DNA of 62,025 bases from Salinispora cortesiana. Its GTDB lineage: Bacteria > Actinomycetota > Actinomycetes > Mycobacteriales > Micromonosporaceae. The DNA lies in NCBI RefSeq assembly GCF_000484695.1, contig NZ_AXVR01000026.1:1-62025 (forward strand), given 5' to 3'. The position numbers and the translations under genes are program-made. Positions 19,454 to 29,869 of the stretch are shown here, in pieces. The notes under the pieces are model-generated. The model was not told the origin of the DNA and made no database searches. It saw nothing but the letters and a program-made list of their open reading frames with translations. Positions within the stretch are counted from its first letter, which is position 1, and each line of letters starts with the position of its first letter.

Positions 19454-19572
19454 GCTCTCGACCCTTCCCTCGAACACATCGTGCCGCACCCGGAGGGCAC
19501 CCGGGTGCGGTTGCCGATCCATCCTGCGACATTCGTCCGCCGATCACATAGGGCGCAGGTCCCGTCGCCGCC

Positions 19573-19701
19573 GGACCATTCGACCCGGTGGGTTCGGTGA
19601 TGCACCGCTCACCTCGGCCGGCCTGCTGGGACAACTTTCGACCCGGTGGGTTTCTGCGATGCACCGCCCACTCCGGTCGACCCGCTGGGACGATTTCGGT
19701 G
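19573..19701. promoter_or_regulatory. 58-bp tandem repeats with DosR-like words between acg-like gene and P-type ATPase
   Basis: Two imperfect 58-bp units (from 19579 and 19637) and the start of a third (TTCGGTGATG at about 19694) fill the divergent promoter region. Each contains TTCGACCCGGTGGG and ends in GCTGGGAC. The junction reads GGGACAACTTTCGACCC (19628-19644). The repetition places several potential regulator sites in series; the third copy supplies the start codon of the ATPase. Confidence 0.6.
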
Positions 19702-21582
19702 ATGGCGGCGGAGCCGGAGTGCGTGCCCGAGCAGCCGGCGCGGTCCGGGCCGGGCGGCTGGCTGCTCTGGGCGCCGCTGGTCGGGCTGACCGCGCTGGTG
19801 CTCGCTGGCGTGGTGGCGCGGCTCGCCGGCCGGTCCGGCCTCGCTGACCTGCTCTGGGCCGCCGCCACCGTGGCTGCGCTGGTGCCGGCCGCCGGGTCGA
19901 TGCTGCGCGAGCTCTGGCACCGGCGGTACGGCGTCGACGTCATCGCCGTCCTCGCGCTGGCGGGCGCGCTCGTCGTGGCGGAGTACCTGGCCGGGGCGGT
20001 GATCGCGGTGATGGTGGCCACCGGCCGGACGCTGGAGGCGTACGCCCAGGGCCGGGCGACCCGCGACCTCCGTGCGCTGCTCGCGCACGCCCCGCGTACC
20101 GCGCGCCGGCGCGCCGCGGACGGGACGATCGAGGTGGTTTCGGCAGACCAGGTTGTCGCCGACGACGAACTGCTGGTCGGCCCCGGCGACGTGGTGCCGG
20201 TCGACGGGCAGCTCGCGGCGGCTGCCACGCTCGACGAGTCGGTGGTGACCGGAGAGTCACGGCTGGCCCAACGTGCCGCGGGGGACCGGGTGGGCAGCGG
20301 CGTGGTGAACGCCGGCGCCGCCTTCGGGCTGCGGGCGACCGCGGACGCGGCGTCCAGCACGTACGCCGGGATCGTGCGGCTGGCCCGGGAGGCCACCGCG
20401 CAGAAGGCGCCGACGGTCCGGCTGGCCGACCGGTACGCCGTCGCCTTCGTTCCGTTCACCCTGCTGCTCGCTGGGCTGGGCTGGCTGGTCTCCGGCGACC
20501 TGGTCCGGGCGGTGGCGGTCCTGGTGGTGGCTACGCCCTGCCCACTGCTGCTGGCCACCCCGATCGCCATCGTCTCCGGCCTGTCCCGTACCGCCCGGCG
20601 CGGTGTCCTGGTCCGCGACGGCGGCTCCCTCGAACGGCTCGGCCGGGCCCGCACCCTGCTGGTGGACAAGACCGGAACCCTGACCGCCGGCCGGCCCCAG
20701 GTGGCCGAGACGGTGCCGGCCCCGGGGACCACGGCCGACGAGGTGCTGCGCCTCGCCGCCTCCGTGGAGCAGCTCTCCCCACACGTGTTGGCCACCGCCC
20801 TGGTGGAGGGGGCGCGGGAGCGAGAGCTCGGCCTCGCCGAGCCGGAGGGGGTCACCGAGGAGCCGGGCCGGGGCGTACGCGGGCGGGTGGAGGGCCGTGA
20901 CCTATGGGTGGGGCAGCTCGACAGCACGCCGCCAGAGTGGGCGTCCTCGGCCCGGGACCGCGCCGAGGAGGCTGGGCACTCGCTGGTGTGGGTCGGTGCG
21001 GCAGACGGGCCGCTCGGCGTGATCCTGCTGGCAGACCCGGTCCGATCCGATGCGTCGCGTACCGTCGGCCGGCTGCGGGCGGCGGGGCTGCGTCGGATCG
21101 TCATGGTCACCGGTGACCGCCCGGCCACCGCTAGTCGGGTGGCCCGAGAGGTCGGGGTGGACGACGTCCTTGCCCGCTGCGCACCGGCCGAGAAGGCGGA
21201 TCGGGTCCGCGCCGAGGTGGACCGGGCGGTCACGGTGATGGTCGGCGACGGGGTGAACGACGCCCCCGCCCTGGCCACCGCGGATGTCGGCGTGGCGATG
21301 GGCGCCACCGGGGCCACCGCGTCGGCGGATGTCGCCGACGCGGTGCTCACCGTTGACCGGCTGGAGCGCCTGGCCGACGCCGTGGAGATCGCCCGGTACG
21401 CGCGCCGCATCGCCGTGCAGAGCGCAACGGTGGGCATGGGGCTCGCCGTGCTGGCCATGTTCGTCGCCGCCCTCGGACGGCTGCCGCCGGTGGCCGGTGC
21501 CTTCCTTCAGGAGGGCATCGACGTGCTGGTGATCCTCAACGCGTTGCGTGCCCTGCTCGGCCCAGCCACCCTGCGGCGGTGA
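19702..21582 (+). CDS. Heavy-metal-type P-type ATPase
   Basis: 626 residues. Motifs in order: actuator TGES (VVTGES), the membrane metal site ATPCPLLLATPIAI, phosphorylation DKTGTLT, and hinge GDGVNDAPAL. About six to eight membrane helices are visible. There is no N-terminal metal-binding domain or histidine tail. The metal is not obvious from the TPCPL motif. In mycobacteria the ATPase CtpF belongs to the DosR regulon, although it is of another subfamily; the genomic position here suggests similar hypoxia control. It is convergent with the universal stress gene, 6 bp apart. An ATG at 19588 would add non-conserved residues derived from the repeats. Confidence 0.95.
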   Translation: MAAEPECVPEQPARSGPGGWLLWAPLVGLTALVLAGVVARLAGRSGLADLLWAAATVAALVPAAGSMLRELWHRRYGVDVIAVLALAGALVVAEYLAGAVIAVMVATGRTLEAYAQGRATRDLRALLAHAPRTARRRAADGTIEVVSADQVVADDELLVGPGDVVPVDGQLAAAATLDESVVTGESRLAQRAAGDRVGSGVVNAGAAFGLRATADAASSTYAGIVRLAREATAQKAPTVRLADRYAVAFVPFTLLLAGLGWLVSGDLVRAVAVLVVATPCPLLLATPIAIVSGLSRTARRGVLVRDGGSLERLGRARTLLVDKTGTLTAGRPQVAETVPAPGTTADEVLRLAASVEQLSPHVLATALVEGARERELGLAEPEGVTEEPGRGVRGRVEGRDLWVGQLDSTPPEWASSARDRAEEAGHSLVWVGAADGPLGVILLADPVRSDASRTVGRLRAAGLRRIVMVTGDRPATASRVAREVGVDDVLARCAPAEKADRVRAEVDRAVTVMVGDGVNDAPALATADVGVAMGATGATASADVADAVLTVDRLERLADAVEIARYARRIAVQSATVGMGLAVLAMFVAALGRLPPVAGAFLQEGIDVLVILNALRALLGPATLRR

Positions 21583-21588
21583 CGTACC

Positions 21589-22455
21589 TCACCGTTCGCG
21601 GACCACGGCGACCGGGGAGTGCGCGTGGTGCAGCAGCTGTTGGCTGACCGAGCCGAGCAGCATCCCGGCCAGGCCGCCGCGGCCTCGGCTGCCGACCACG
21701 ACCAGTTGGGCGTTGCGGCTGGCCGTCACGAGCAACTCGGCCGGGTTGCCCTCGGCCACCTCCACCGTGATCTGGAGATCCGGGAACGCTCGCCGCCACC
21801 GGGCCAGTGACTCCTCCAACTCGGCGCGGGCCGCCCCGGCATCCGCTCGGGCATCCGGGGCGGACGGCGGACGCTGAACCGGCGACGAACGCCACGCGCG
21901 CAGCACGTGCAGCGTTACCTTCCGGGCGGCGGCCTGCTCGACGGCGAAGCCCAGGGCAAGCAGCGACTGCTCCGAGCCGTCCACCCCGGCCGCGACGTGC
22001 CCGGTCCGCTCCCGGCGGTCGGCGTCCCCCCGGACCACCACCACCGGGCAGTGGGCGTGCGCGGCCACCGATCCCGCCGTCGAGCCGACCAGCAGGCCGG
22101 CAAAGCCGCCGAGCCCGCGCGAACCGAGTACCAGCAGGCCGGCCCGCGCCGAGAGCTCCTGGAGCACCAGCGCGGGCGGCCCCTCGTACAGCTCACCGGT
22201 GACGGTCAGCTCCGGGCTGGTCGCCTCCGCGGCGGCCTGCTGCACCAGCTCCTCCGCCTGCCGTCGAGCGGTGTCGTCGGGCCAGATGCTGGGCCCCCCA
22301 CCAGGGCCGGTCCACCCGGCCATGGTGAGCCACTCGAAGACGTACGCCAGGTGCACCGACCGCCCACTCCGGCCGGCCTCGGCCAGCGCCCACCCCCTGG
22401 CCCGGACCGCGTCCGGCGAGCCGTCGTAGCCGACCAGGATCTCGGTTCCGTTCAC
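21589..22455 (-). CDS. Universal stress protein, two tandem domains
   Basis: 288 residues forming two UspA-like domains. Each has the ATP-binding pattern G-2x-G-9x-G(S/T): GSRGLGGFAGLLVGS in the first half and GSRGRGGLAGMLLGS in the second, so both are probably competent for ATP. The start lies two bases after the phosphoketolase stop and the genes are surely cotranscribed. Tandem-domain stress proteins of this type are prominent in actinobacterial dormancy regulons. Confidence 0.95.
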   Translation of the reverse strand: MNGTEILVGYDGSPDAVRARGWALAEAGRSGRSVHLAYVFEWLTMAGWTGPGGGPSIWPDDTARRQAEELVQQAAAEATSPELTVTGELYEGPPALVLQELSARAGLLVLGSRGLGGFAGLLVGSTAGSVAAHAHCPVVVVRGDADRRERTGHVAAGVDGSEQSLLALGFAVEQAAARKVTLHVLRAWRSSPVQRPPSAPDARADAGAARAELEESLARWRRAFPDLQITVEVAEGNPAELLVTASRNAQLVVVGSRGRGGLAGMLLGSVSQQLLHHAHSPVAVVRER

Positions 22456-22457
22456 TG

Positions 22458-24854
22458 CTACTCGCTCGGGTCGGCGTCAGTCTCGCGGACCCACCGCCAC
22501 TGCGCCACCCGCGGGTCGTCGGCGCCGTGCCGGCGGGTGTAGTCCCGGCACGACTGGCGGGCGTCCACCATCTCCTGCCGCAGGTGCGCGGCCCGCGCGC
22601 CGAGCCCGGGTACCCGGTCGATCACATCGATGACCAGATGGAACCGGTCCAGGTCGTTGAGCATCACCATGTCGAATGGGGTGGTGGTGGTGCCCTCCTC
22701 CTTGTAGCCGCGAACGTGCAGGTTGGAGTGGTTGGTCCGTCGGTAGGTCAGCCGGTGGATGAGCCACGGGTAGCCGTGGTACGCGAAGATGATCGGCTTG
22801 TCGGTGGTGAAGATGGTGTCGAACTCCGAGTCCGGCAGCCCGTGCGGGTGTTCGCTCGACGGTTGCAGGCGCATCAGGTCAACCACGTTGACCACCCGGA
22901 CCTTCAGCTCGGGCAGGTGCCGGTGCAGCAGGTCGACCGCCGCGAGGGTTTCCAGCGTCGGTACGTCTCCGGCGCAGGCGAGCACGACGTCCGGCTCCGT
23001 ACCGTCGTCGTTGCTGGCCCAGTCCCAGATGCCGAGCCCGCGCCGGCAGTGCAGGATCGCCTCGTCCATCGACAGCCAGCTCGGTTGGGGTTGCTTCCCC
23101 GCGACGACCACGTTGATGTAGTGCCGGCTGCGCAGGCAGTGGCTCATCGTGGAGAGCAGGGTGTTCCCGTCCGGTGGCAGGTAGACCCGGACCACCTCGG
23201 CCTTCTTGTTCACGACATGGTCGATGAAGCCCGGGTCCTGGTGCGAGAAGCCGTTGTGGTCCTGCCGCCAGACGTGGCTGGAGAGCAGGTAGTTCAGCGA
23301 GGCCACCGGCTGTCGCCAGGGGATGTCCCGGGTCACCTTCAGCCACTTGGCGTGCTGATTGACCATCGAGTCGACGATATGGATGAATGCTTCGTAGCTG
23401 GTGAAGAGGCCGTGCCGGCCGGTCAGCAGGTAGCCCTCCAGCCAACCCTGGCAGAGGTGCTCGGAGAGCACCTCCATGACCCGACCGTCGGGGGAGAGGT
23501 TCTCGTCCCCGGGGACGGTGGCCGCCACCCAGGCCCGGTCGGTGACCTCGAAGGCGGCGCCGAGCCGGTTGGAGGCGACCTCGTCCGGGCCGAAGAGCCG
23601 GAATGTCTCCGGGTTCGCCGCGATGATGTCGCGGATCCAGCTGCCGAGCGCGCCGGTTGCGCTGGTGGCCGGTGTACCGGGGCGCGGCACGTCGACGGCG
23701 TAGTCGCGGAAGTCGGGCAGGACCAGATCACGCAGCACCTGCCCGCCGTTGGCGACCGGGTTGGCGCTCATCCGGCGGTCGCCCTTCGGCGGCAGGTCCA
23801 ACAGCTCGGCCACCGGTGCCCCGGTCGCGTCGAAGAGCTCCTCCGGGCGGTAGCTGCGAAGCCAGCGCTCCAACTCGGCCAGGTGCTGCGGGTCCTGGCG
23901 TACCTGCGACAGCGGCACCTGGTGGGCGCGGTGGGTGCCCTCGACCCGATTGTCGTCAACCTCGCGCGGGCCGGTCCAGCCCTTCGGCGTACGGAGCACG
24001 ATCATCGGCCAGCGCGGGCGCTCCACCTTGCCACCGGAGCGGGCCCGCTGTTGGATGGCGGCGATCTCGTCCAGCGCCCGGTCCATGGTCGAGGCGAGTG
24101 CCTGGTGCACCGTGGCCGGATCGTCCCCGGCAACCAGGTACGGCTCGTGGCCGTACCCGCGCATCAGATCCAGCAGGTCGGACTCGGGGAGCCGGTCCAA
24201 CACCGTCGGGTTGGCGATCTTGTAGCCGTTGAGATGCAGGATGGGCAGCACCGCGCCGTCGCGGGCCGGGTTCAGGAAGACGTTCGACAGCCAGCTACCG
24301 GCCAGCGGCCCGGTCTCGGCCTCGCCGTCGCCGATTACGCACGCGACCAGCAGGTCCGGGTTGTCGAACGCGGCACCGTAGGCGTGGCTGAGCGCGTACC
24401 CGAGCTCACCTCCCTCGTGAATCGATCCCGGCACCTCCGCGGCTACGTGGCTGGGAATGCCACCGGGGAAGGAGAACTGGCAGAAGAGCTGGGCCATGCC
24501 GGCCTCGTCCTGGCAGGTGCCGTGGTAGAGCTCGCTCCAGGTGCCCTCCAGCCAGGTGTTCGCCACGATCGCGGGACCGCCGTGGCCGGGACCGGTGATG
24601 TAGATGGCGTTCAGGTCGCGGGCGACGATGACCCGGTTGAGGTGCGCGTAGAGCAGGTTCAGGCCGGGGCTGGTGCCCCAGTGCCCGAGCAGGCGCGGCT
24701 TGACGTGTTCCACGGTGAGCGGCTCGCGCAGCAGCGGGTTGCTCCGGAGGTAGATCTGCCCGACCGTGAGGTAGTTCGCCGCCCGCCAGTACGCGTCCAG
24801 CCGGCGTAGTTCTTCTTCAGTCAGGGGATTGTGCTGGGCGGTTGCGATGTTCAT
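22458..24854 (-). CDS. xfp: Xylulose-5-phosphate/fructose-6-phosphate phosphoketolase
   Basis: 798 residues, full length for the family. This thiamine-diphosphate enzyme cleaves xylulose-5-P or fructose-6-P with phosphate to acetyl phosphate and an aldose phosphate. Family segments visible include [36 protein letters not shown], the TPP-binding [15 protein letters not shown], and FLAPGPGL-like [12 protein letters not shown]. Acetyl phosphate can yield ATP without respiration, which fits the low-oxygen context of the surrounding genes. It is followed directly by the stress protein at 21589. The short upstream region to 24952 contains GGGACC on the minus strand. Confidence 0.97.
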   Translation of the reverse strand: MNIATAQHNPLTEEELRRLDAYWRAANYLTVGQIYLRSNPLLREPLTVEHVKPRLLGHWGTSPGLNLLYAHLNRVIVARDLNAIYITGPGHGGPAIVANTWLEGTWSELYHGTCQDEAGMAQLFCQFSFPGGIPSHVAAEVPGSIHEGGELGYALSHAYGAAFDNPDLLVACVIGDGEAETGPLAGSWLSNVFLNPARDGAVLPILHLNGYKIANPTVLDRLPESDLLDLMRGYGHEPYLVAGDDPATVHQALASTMDRALDEIAAIQQRARSGGKVERPRWPMIVLRTPKGWTGPREVDDNRVEGTHRAHQVPLSQVRQDPQHLAELERWLRSYRPEELFDATGAPVAELLDLPPKGDRRMSANPVANGGQVLRDLVLPDFRDYAVDVPRPGTPATSATGALGSWIRDIIAANPETFRLFGPDEVASNRLGAAFEVTDRAWVAATVPGDENLSPDGRVMEVLSEHLCQGWLEGYLLTGRHGLFTSYEAFIHIVDSMVNQHAKWLKVTRDIPWRQPVASLNYLLSSHVWRQDHNGFSHQDPGFIDHVVNKKAEVVRVYLPPDGNTLLSTMSHCLRSRHYINVVVAGKQPQPSWLSMDEAILHCRRGLGIWDWASNDDGTEPDVVLACAGDVPTLETLAAVDLLHRHLPELKVRVVNVVDLMRLQPSSEHPHGLPDSEFDTIFTTDKPIIFAYHGYPWLIHRLTYRRTNHSNLHVRGYKEEGTTTTPFDMVMLNDLDRFHLVIDVIDRVPGLGARAAHLRQEMVDARQSCRDYTRRHGADDPRVAQWRWVRETDADPSE

Positions 24855-24952
24855 GCTTACCTAAGCCTCTCGGTCGGGTGTGGCGCATCCGGGGCGTTGT
24901 GGTTAGCCTCGCCGACGGCTACTGCCGGGTTAAGAGGCGTTGGTCCCGGGTC

Positions 24953-25777
24953 TCACGGACTCTCCGCCGGGGCGAGTCCTCGCACCACAACCATGGGCGT
25001 GGGCGAGTGGTAGAGCACGGCCTGGCAGGCTGAGCCGATCATTCCCCGGCCGGGCTGCTGGCCGCGCGCCGCCACCACCACCAGCTGCGCGGATTGGGAC
25101 TGCTCCACCAGGACATCGCCCGGAGCGCCCCGGATGGTGTGACACTCCACCGGCACGCCCGGTTCCGGGCCGCCGACCTGTGCTACCACCTCGGCGAGGA
25201 TCTCCGGTGCGTCGTCGTGGCCCCGCTCAACCACCCGGACGGCGACCAGGCGGCCGGCCCGGCGGACGGCGCAGTCAAACGCCCACTTCAGGGCCTGGCG
25301 GGAGCCGACCGAGCCGTCCACTCCCACCAGCACCGGCCCCTTCGCTGGGGTGTCCTGGCGGGCCACCAGCACTGGGCAGCCGGCCCGGGCGACGACCTGC
25401 ACCACCGGCGTGTCGGCGGGGATGGAGCAGCCGGGTTCTCGCGTGCTCATGCCGCTGTCGCCGACGGCGATCAGGAAGGCCGTCTCCGATTTGCGAATCA
25501 GCGTCTCCACGGTAGAGCCCTCGGTGATGTCTTGGCGCACCGACAGTGTCTCGTCGATCTCCTGGGCGACCTTGGCAGCGCGGTCGAGGAGTTCCGCTGC
25601 CGCGTCGTGCGTACCGGCGATCGATGGTGCCTTGAAGGCGGCTCCCCAGTCGAAGGTGTGGATCAGCCGGAGGGGATGCCCGAACGCGGCGGCCTCCCGT
25701 GCGGCGAGGTCGACCAGCGGTAGGTCCTGCTCCGAGCCGACGGCGGCGAGCACTGGCGCATCACTGGCTGCCGCCAT
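24953..25777 (-). CDS. Universal stress protein, two domains
   Basis: 274 residues from ATG 25777 (GGAGGTGATG upstream). The C-terminal half is a good UspA domain (VLVGVDGSVGSRQALKWAFD, QLVVVAARGQ, GMIGSACQAVLYHSP). The N-terminal half keeps the fold (VLAAVGSEQDLPLVDLAARE, LIAVGDSGM) but lacks the full nucleotide-binding glycine pattern. It is the last minus-strand gene of the island and lies upstream of the phosphoketolase gene on the same strand with a 98-bp gap. Confidence 0.92.
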   Translation of the reverse strand: MAAASDAPVLAAVGSEQDLPLVDLAAREAAAFGHPLRLIHTFDWGAAFKAPSIAGTHDAAAELLDRAAKVAQEIDETLSVRQDITEGSTVETLIRKSETAFLIAVGDSGMSTREPGCSIPADTPVVQVVARAGCPVLVARQDTPAKGPVLVGVDGSVGSRQALKWAFDCAVRRAGRLVAVRVVERGHDDAPEILAEVVAQVGGPEPGVPVECHTIRGAPGDVLVEQSQSAQLVVVAARGQQPGRGMIGSACQAVLYHSPTPMVVVRGLAPAESP

Positions 25778-25916
25778 GTCGGCATCACCTCCGCAGGCAC
25801 CCGCTCGGCCTTTTGCCCCGAGGCTAGTCCGGGCGGTGCGGCGCTGGGGCGGGATCGGCGCAGCACGCGCCGCGATCCACCGGTGGCTAGTTACCGACGG
25901 TGTTAGCGTCAATGCT

Positions 25917-27035
25917 GTGGGTGATGCTGAGGGGTTCGTTGTCGCCGCCGTTGGAGACCTGCTCATCGCGCGGGACTGTCCGCACGAGATATTCCGGCAC
26001 GCGCGGGACCAGTTGGTCGAGGCCGACGTCACCTTCGGTCAGCTGGAGACCGCGTACTCCGACGAGGGGTCCCGGGGCTCCTCCGGGCCGCGCGGCGCCG
26101 TCCCGCACGACGTGTCGAACTATGCCGCGCTCCCGCACGCGGGCTTCGATGTCATCTCGATGGCGAGCAACCACACCGGCGACTGGGGCTCCGACGCGCT
26201 GCTCGACTGCATCGGGCGGCTCCGGCGCGACGGCATCACCGTGGTGGGTGCGGGAGCCGACATCGATGAGGCCCGGCGGCCGGGGATCGTCGAGCGCGAC
26301 GGCACCCGGGTCGGCTTCCTGGCCTACTGTTCGGTCGCGCCGGACGGCTACTACGCCGGGCGGAACAAGCACGGGGTGGCGCCGATCCGGGCGATGACGC
26401 ACTACGAACCGTACGAGCCCGATCAGCCCGGCGGCCCGGCCCTGATCTCCACGCACACCAACGACGCCGATCTGGCGGCGCTCACCGCGGACATCTCCCG
26501 GCTGCGGGAGGAGGTGGACGTGCTGCTCGTGTCGCTCCACTGGGGCCTGCACTTCCAGCGCTCGAAGCTCGCGGACTATCAGCCGGTGGTGGCCCATGCC
26601 GCGATCGAAGCCGGTGCGGACGCGGTGCTCGGGCATCATCCGCACATCCTCAAACCGGTCGAGATCTACCAGGGCAAGGCGATCTTCTACAGCCTCGGCA
26701 ACTTCGCCCTCGACTTCAACGAGAGCTGGTGGAAGTCGTTCAGCCAGGAGTGGTTCACGGAGGCCCACCGGTTCCACCAGGAGCTGAACCCCGGCCGGGA
26801 TCTGGCGGCGGAAGGGCGGAACTCGGCGATCGTCCGGCTGCACATCGCGGGCGGCGGCATCAGCCGGGTCGAGATCCTGCCCGTGGTGATCAATGAGGAG
26901 AACGAGCCGGTGCCGTACCCGGCGGATACGCCCGAGGGGCGTGCGGTCCGCGACTACCTGGCGGAGATCACGGCCGAGGCCGGGATGAACACGACCTTCG
27001 ACGTGGTTGACGACAAGGTTCTGGTCCGCGTCTGA
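25917..27035 (+). CDS. CapA-like (PGA_cap) metallophosphatase-fold protein
   Basis: 372 residues from GTG 25917. The fold is that of CapA/PgsA proteins: GDLLIARDCP, LETAYSDEG, SMASNHTGDWG, LSLHWG-type LVSLHWGLHFQ, GHHPHILKPVEIY and FYSLGNFALDF. No signal peptide or membrane segment is seen, so it is probably cytoplasmic, unlike capsule CapA. There is no ribosome site; TAGCGT eight bases upstream fits a -10 box, so a leaderless transcript is likely. It is divergent from the stress protein gene. The substrate is unknown. Confidence 0.88.
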   Translation: MGDAEGFVVAAVGDLLIARDCPHEIFRHARDQLVEADVTFGQLETAYSDEGSRGSSGPRGAVPHDVSNYAALPHAGFDVISMASNHTGDWGSDALLDCIGRLRRDGITVVGAGADIDEARRPGIVERDGTRVGFLAYCSVAPDGYYAGRNKHGVAPIRAMTHYEPYEPDQPGGPALISTHTNDADLAALTADISRLREEVDVLLVSLHWGLHFQRSKLADYQPVVAHAAIEAGADAVLGHHPHILKPVEIYQGKAIFYSLGNFALDFNESWWKSFSQEWFTEAHRFHQELNPGRDLAAEGRNSAIVRLHIAGGGISRVEILPVVINEENEPVPYPADTPEGRAVRDYLAEITAEAGMNTTFDVVDDKVLVRV

Positions 27036-27183
27036 CCGTTCCAGGTCAAGGGGTACGGATCGCTCCTGGTCTCGGTTGTCCGCGAACTGCACGCCACGCG
27101 TTTCTCCTGGCTTTTACGCAATAGGCTGGTAAAGATGGTTTTCATCCTATTTGCGGGTGTGGTTCGCTCGGAGGTGTCGAGCG

Positions 27184-28890
27184 GTGCGAAGATTCCGCCA
27201 GTCGGCAGGGCGTGCTGCCCGAGCGCGCTGGGCGAGAAAGACCGTCGGGGGTTGGTTCGCCCTCGCGGTGGCCATGACGGTCACCCAGGCGGTTGGTGCG
27301 GTGCCCGTGGTCGCGCAGCAGACGCCGGTCGCACAGTCCCCGACCGCTGCCGCATCGGATACCGTCCTCGCCTGGGGGGACAACTACTACGGCCAGGTGG
27401 GGGATGGGACCACCAACAACTACCGCACCGTACCCGTCCCCGTGGGCCTGCCCGCCGGTGCTGAGGTGACCGCTGTCGCGGGCGGTGATGCGCACAGTCT
27501 GGCGGTGACGTCGGCCGGCACCGTTCTCGCCTGGGGCAGGAACCGTGTTGGCCAGTTGGGCGACGGGAGCAACATCAATCGCAGCACTCCCGTTGACGTC
27601 CGCCTGCCGCCGGGCACCACGGTCACCGCCGTCGCCGCCGGCTTCAACCACAGTCTGGCGTTGACCTCGACCGGCACCGTCCTTGCCTGGGGTGACAATT
27701 CGACCGGTCAGCTGGGTGATGGGACTGCGACGAACCGCAGTACACCGGTGGCGGTGAGTTTCCCGCCCGGCACGGTGATCACCGCGGTCGCCGCCGGTGG
27801 CGTGCACAGTCTCGCGCTGACCTCGGCCGGCACCGTCTTCGCCTGGGGTGACAATTCCTCCGCTCAGCTGGGCGACGGGAGCACGATGAACCGCAGTACG
27901 CCGGTGTGGTGGGGTTGCCGGTGGGCACGATTGTTACCGCTATCGCCGGTGGTGGCTCGCACAGTCTGGCGGTGACCTCGGCGGGCAACGCCCGTGCCTG
28001 GGGCAACAACTTCGTAGGCCAGCTGGGCGACGGGAGCAATATCAACCGCGACGCCTCCGTTCACGTCCGCCTGCCCCCGGGCACCACGGTCACCGCCGTC
28101 GCCGGCGGCCTCACCCACAGTCTGGCGTTGACCTCGGTCGGCACTGTTCTCTCCTGGGGCAGCAACAACTGGGGTCAATTGGGTGATGGGACCGCCAGGG
28201 ACCGGAACACGCCCGGCTCGGTGAGCCTGCCCCCCCGGCGTCACGATCACCGCGGTCACCGCCGGTGATCTCTTCGGCCTGGCGATCACCTCTGTCGGCA
28301 CCGTCCTCGCCTGGGGCGGCAATATCGTCGGCCAGTTGGGTGACGGGACCACCACCGTTCGTCGGACGCCCGTCGCGGCCAGTCTGCCCACGGCAACCAC
28401 GATCACCGCCATCTCCACCGGCAGTGTCCACAGTCTGGCCCTGGTCGCACCGCCACCAGCGTCCACCACCGCCCTGCAGGTCTCACCCCGAAACCCGGCA
28501 GCCGATCAGGACATCGCCCTCACCGCCACCGTCACCTGCACCACCGACACCCCCACCGGAAGCGTCACCTTCCGCAGCAACAGCACCGATCTCGCCACCG
28601 TGCCCCTGGGCAGCAGCAACACCGCCACCCACACCACCGCGCTCCCACCCGGCCCCCACACCCTCACCGCCCACTACGCCAGCACCAACACCTGCCCCAA
28701 CAGCCAGTCCGAGGCCACCACCATCACCATCGACACCCCCACCGACCCGGACACTCCCACCGACCCGGACCTCCCCATCACCGGCCCCAACCTGCCCACC
28801 ACCGTCGGCGTCGCCACCCTGCTCGTCCTCACCGGCGCCGCCCTCATCCAACTCGCCCGCCGACCCCGACGCGGACACCATCCCCCATGA
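27184..28890 (+). pseudogene. Secreted RCC1-repeat protein with sorting signal, broken by two frameshifts
   Basis: Start GTG 27184 with GGAGG nine bases upstream, then a signal peptide (VGGWFALAVAMTVTQAVGAV). Seven RCC1-type units follow (each about 51 residues with AWG...GQLGDG), but the frame changes near 27908 within GGTGTGGTGGGG and returns at a seven-C run (28230-28236). Downstream lie a bacterial Ig-like domain (LTATVTCTTDTPTGSVTF) and a C-terminal LPITG, hydrophobic stretch and RRPRR tail typical of sortase substrates. The intact paralogue is at 30132. If the frameshifts are real the product is truncated before the anchor. Confidence 0.8.
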
Positions 28891-28979
28891 GCCAGCAGGC
28901 GTGGCCCTGGGACCGCGCGGACCACCGGCCCGGGCTCAACAGCGGCGGAGGTCGCTGGCCGGGCCCGAAGGATGCCGCC

Positions 28980-29831
28980 ATGCCGTTACTGAGCTGGCGT
29001 GAGCCGCTACCCTGGCGGCCGTGCCGAGTCCTGGTCGCAGGTACCTCTGGAGCGGGAAAGCCGAGCCTGGCGACGTTGCTCGCCGAGGCATGGCAGCTCC
29101 CTCGGGTGGAGCTGGACGCTTTGCACCACGGCGAGAACTGGGTGCCGCGCCCGAGCTTCGCTGACGACGTGAGCCGATTTGCCGCTGGGCCGCGCTGGGT
29201 GACCGAATGGCAGTACACCGCCAAGCTCGGCGACAAACTCTCCGGCAAAGCCGATCTGGTGGTGTGGCTGGACCATCCCCGGCAGTTGGTGATGCGGCAG
29301 GTGATCGCCCGCACCATGGCCCGTCGTTGGCGGCGCGAGGTGCTGTGGAACGGCAACGTCGAGCCGCCGCTGCGGACCGTCTTGACCGACCCCGATCACG
29401 TTATTCGATGGGCGTGGCGAAGGCGGAAAGGCCCGGGTGAGCGCGTAACCCAGCTCCTCCAACAACGTGGCCCAGCGGTCATGGTGGTGCGGTTGCGCGG
29501 TCGTCGACAGGTGCGGCAGTGGGCGTCCCGGGTCTTGCCCTTCGCGTTCCCGGCGGATGCCGCGCCGGCGGTGCTTCCCTCCAGCGCCGACGTTGGACTG
29601 TCAGCGCGGCAGGTCGTCGAGCCGGCGATCCCGGGAGCCGATGCCCAGATCGTCGGCGAGCTGGCCAAGAGTCCCACTGTGTTTCGACCTCCGGCGAGGG
29701 CGGAGAGCTTCGAACAAATCGATCACACCCACCAGGATGAGCACCAGGCCGAGTGGTCCACCTTGGAACCAAAACAACTTGCTGTCCGGCAAGAACAGTC
29801 TGAGCACCGCCCCGACAATGACCAACGCTAG
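28980..29831 (+). CDS. P-loop kinase-like protein with degenerate Walker A and run-on C-terminus
   Basis: 283 residues from ATG 28980. Residues about 15-190 resemble small adenylate-kinase/FlaR-type P-loop proteins (VELDALHHGENWVPRP, WVTEWQY, DLVVWLDHPRQLVMRQVI). The Walker A motif reads GTSGAGKP, with proline in place of the conserved Ser/Thr, which should impair nucleotide binding. After about residue 190 the sequence no longer fits the family, and the remaining hundred residues are antisense to the small membrane gene at 29601. It is probably a gene that has lost its own 3' end and is decaying. Confidence 0.6.
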   Translation: MPLLSWREPLPWRPCRVLVAGTSGAGKPSLATLLAEAWQLPRVELDALHHGENWVPRPSFADDVSRFAAGPRWVTEWQYTAKLGDKLSGKADLVVWLDHPRQLVMRQVIARTMARRWRREVLWNGNVEPPLRTVLTDPDHVIRWAWRRRKGPGERVTQLLQQRGPAVMVVRLRGRRQVRQWASRVLPFAFPADAAPAVLPSSADVGLSARQVVEPAIPGADAQIVGELAKSPTVFRPPARAESFEQIDHTHQDEHQAEWSTLEPKQLAVRQEQSEHRPDNDQR

Positions 29832-29855
29832 GCCCAGGACCAGCTTGAACGCCAT
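29601..29855 (-). CDS. Small membrane protein
   Basis: 84 residues from ATG 29855, with GAGAGAGG seven bases upstream. Two membrane segments are visible (VLGLALVIVGAVLRLFL and GPLGLVLILVGVIDLF), followed by a basic stretch RPRRRSK and a hydrophilic tail. The family is not recognised. It lies antisense to the C-terminal extension of the P-loop protein. Its good ribosome site and helix pattern favour it as the real gene in this stretch. Confidence 0.65.
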   Translation of the reverse strand: MAFKLVLGLALVIVGAVLRLFLPDSKLFWFQGGPLGLVLILVGVIDLFEALRPRRRSKHSGTLGQLADDLGIGSRDRRLDDLPR

Positions 29856-29869
29856 GCCGTAGCCTCTCT

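Noticed and set aside
19179..21458. Very long minus-strand open frame opposite the nitroreductase and P-type ATPase genes
   Set aside because: It is the shadow of GC-rich codons: composition is Ser/Arg/Ala-rich without domains, while the opposite strand has clear family motifs. The same holds for long frames at 4964-6376, 5530-6348, 22527-24809, 36167-37918 and 60079-61404.
27900..28240. Programmed frameshifting in the first RCC1 gene
   Set aside because: The first site is not a slippery heptamer and the intact paralogue has no counterpart; decay, slippage variation or sequence error is simpler.
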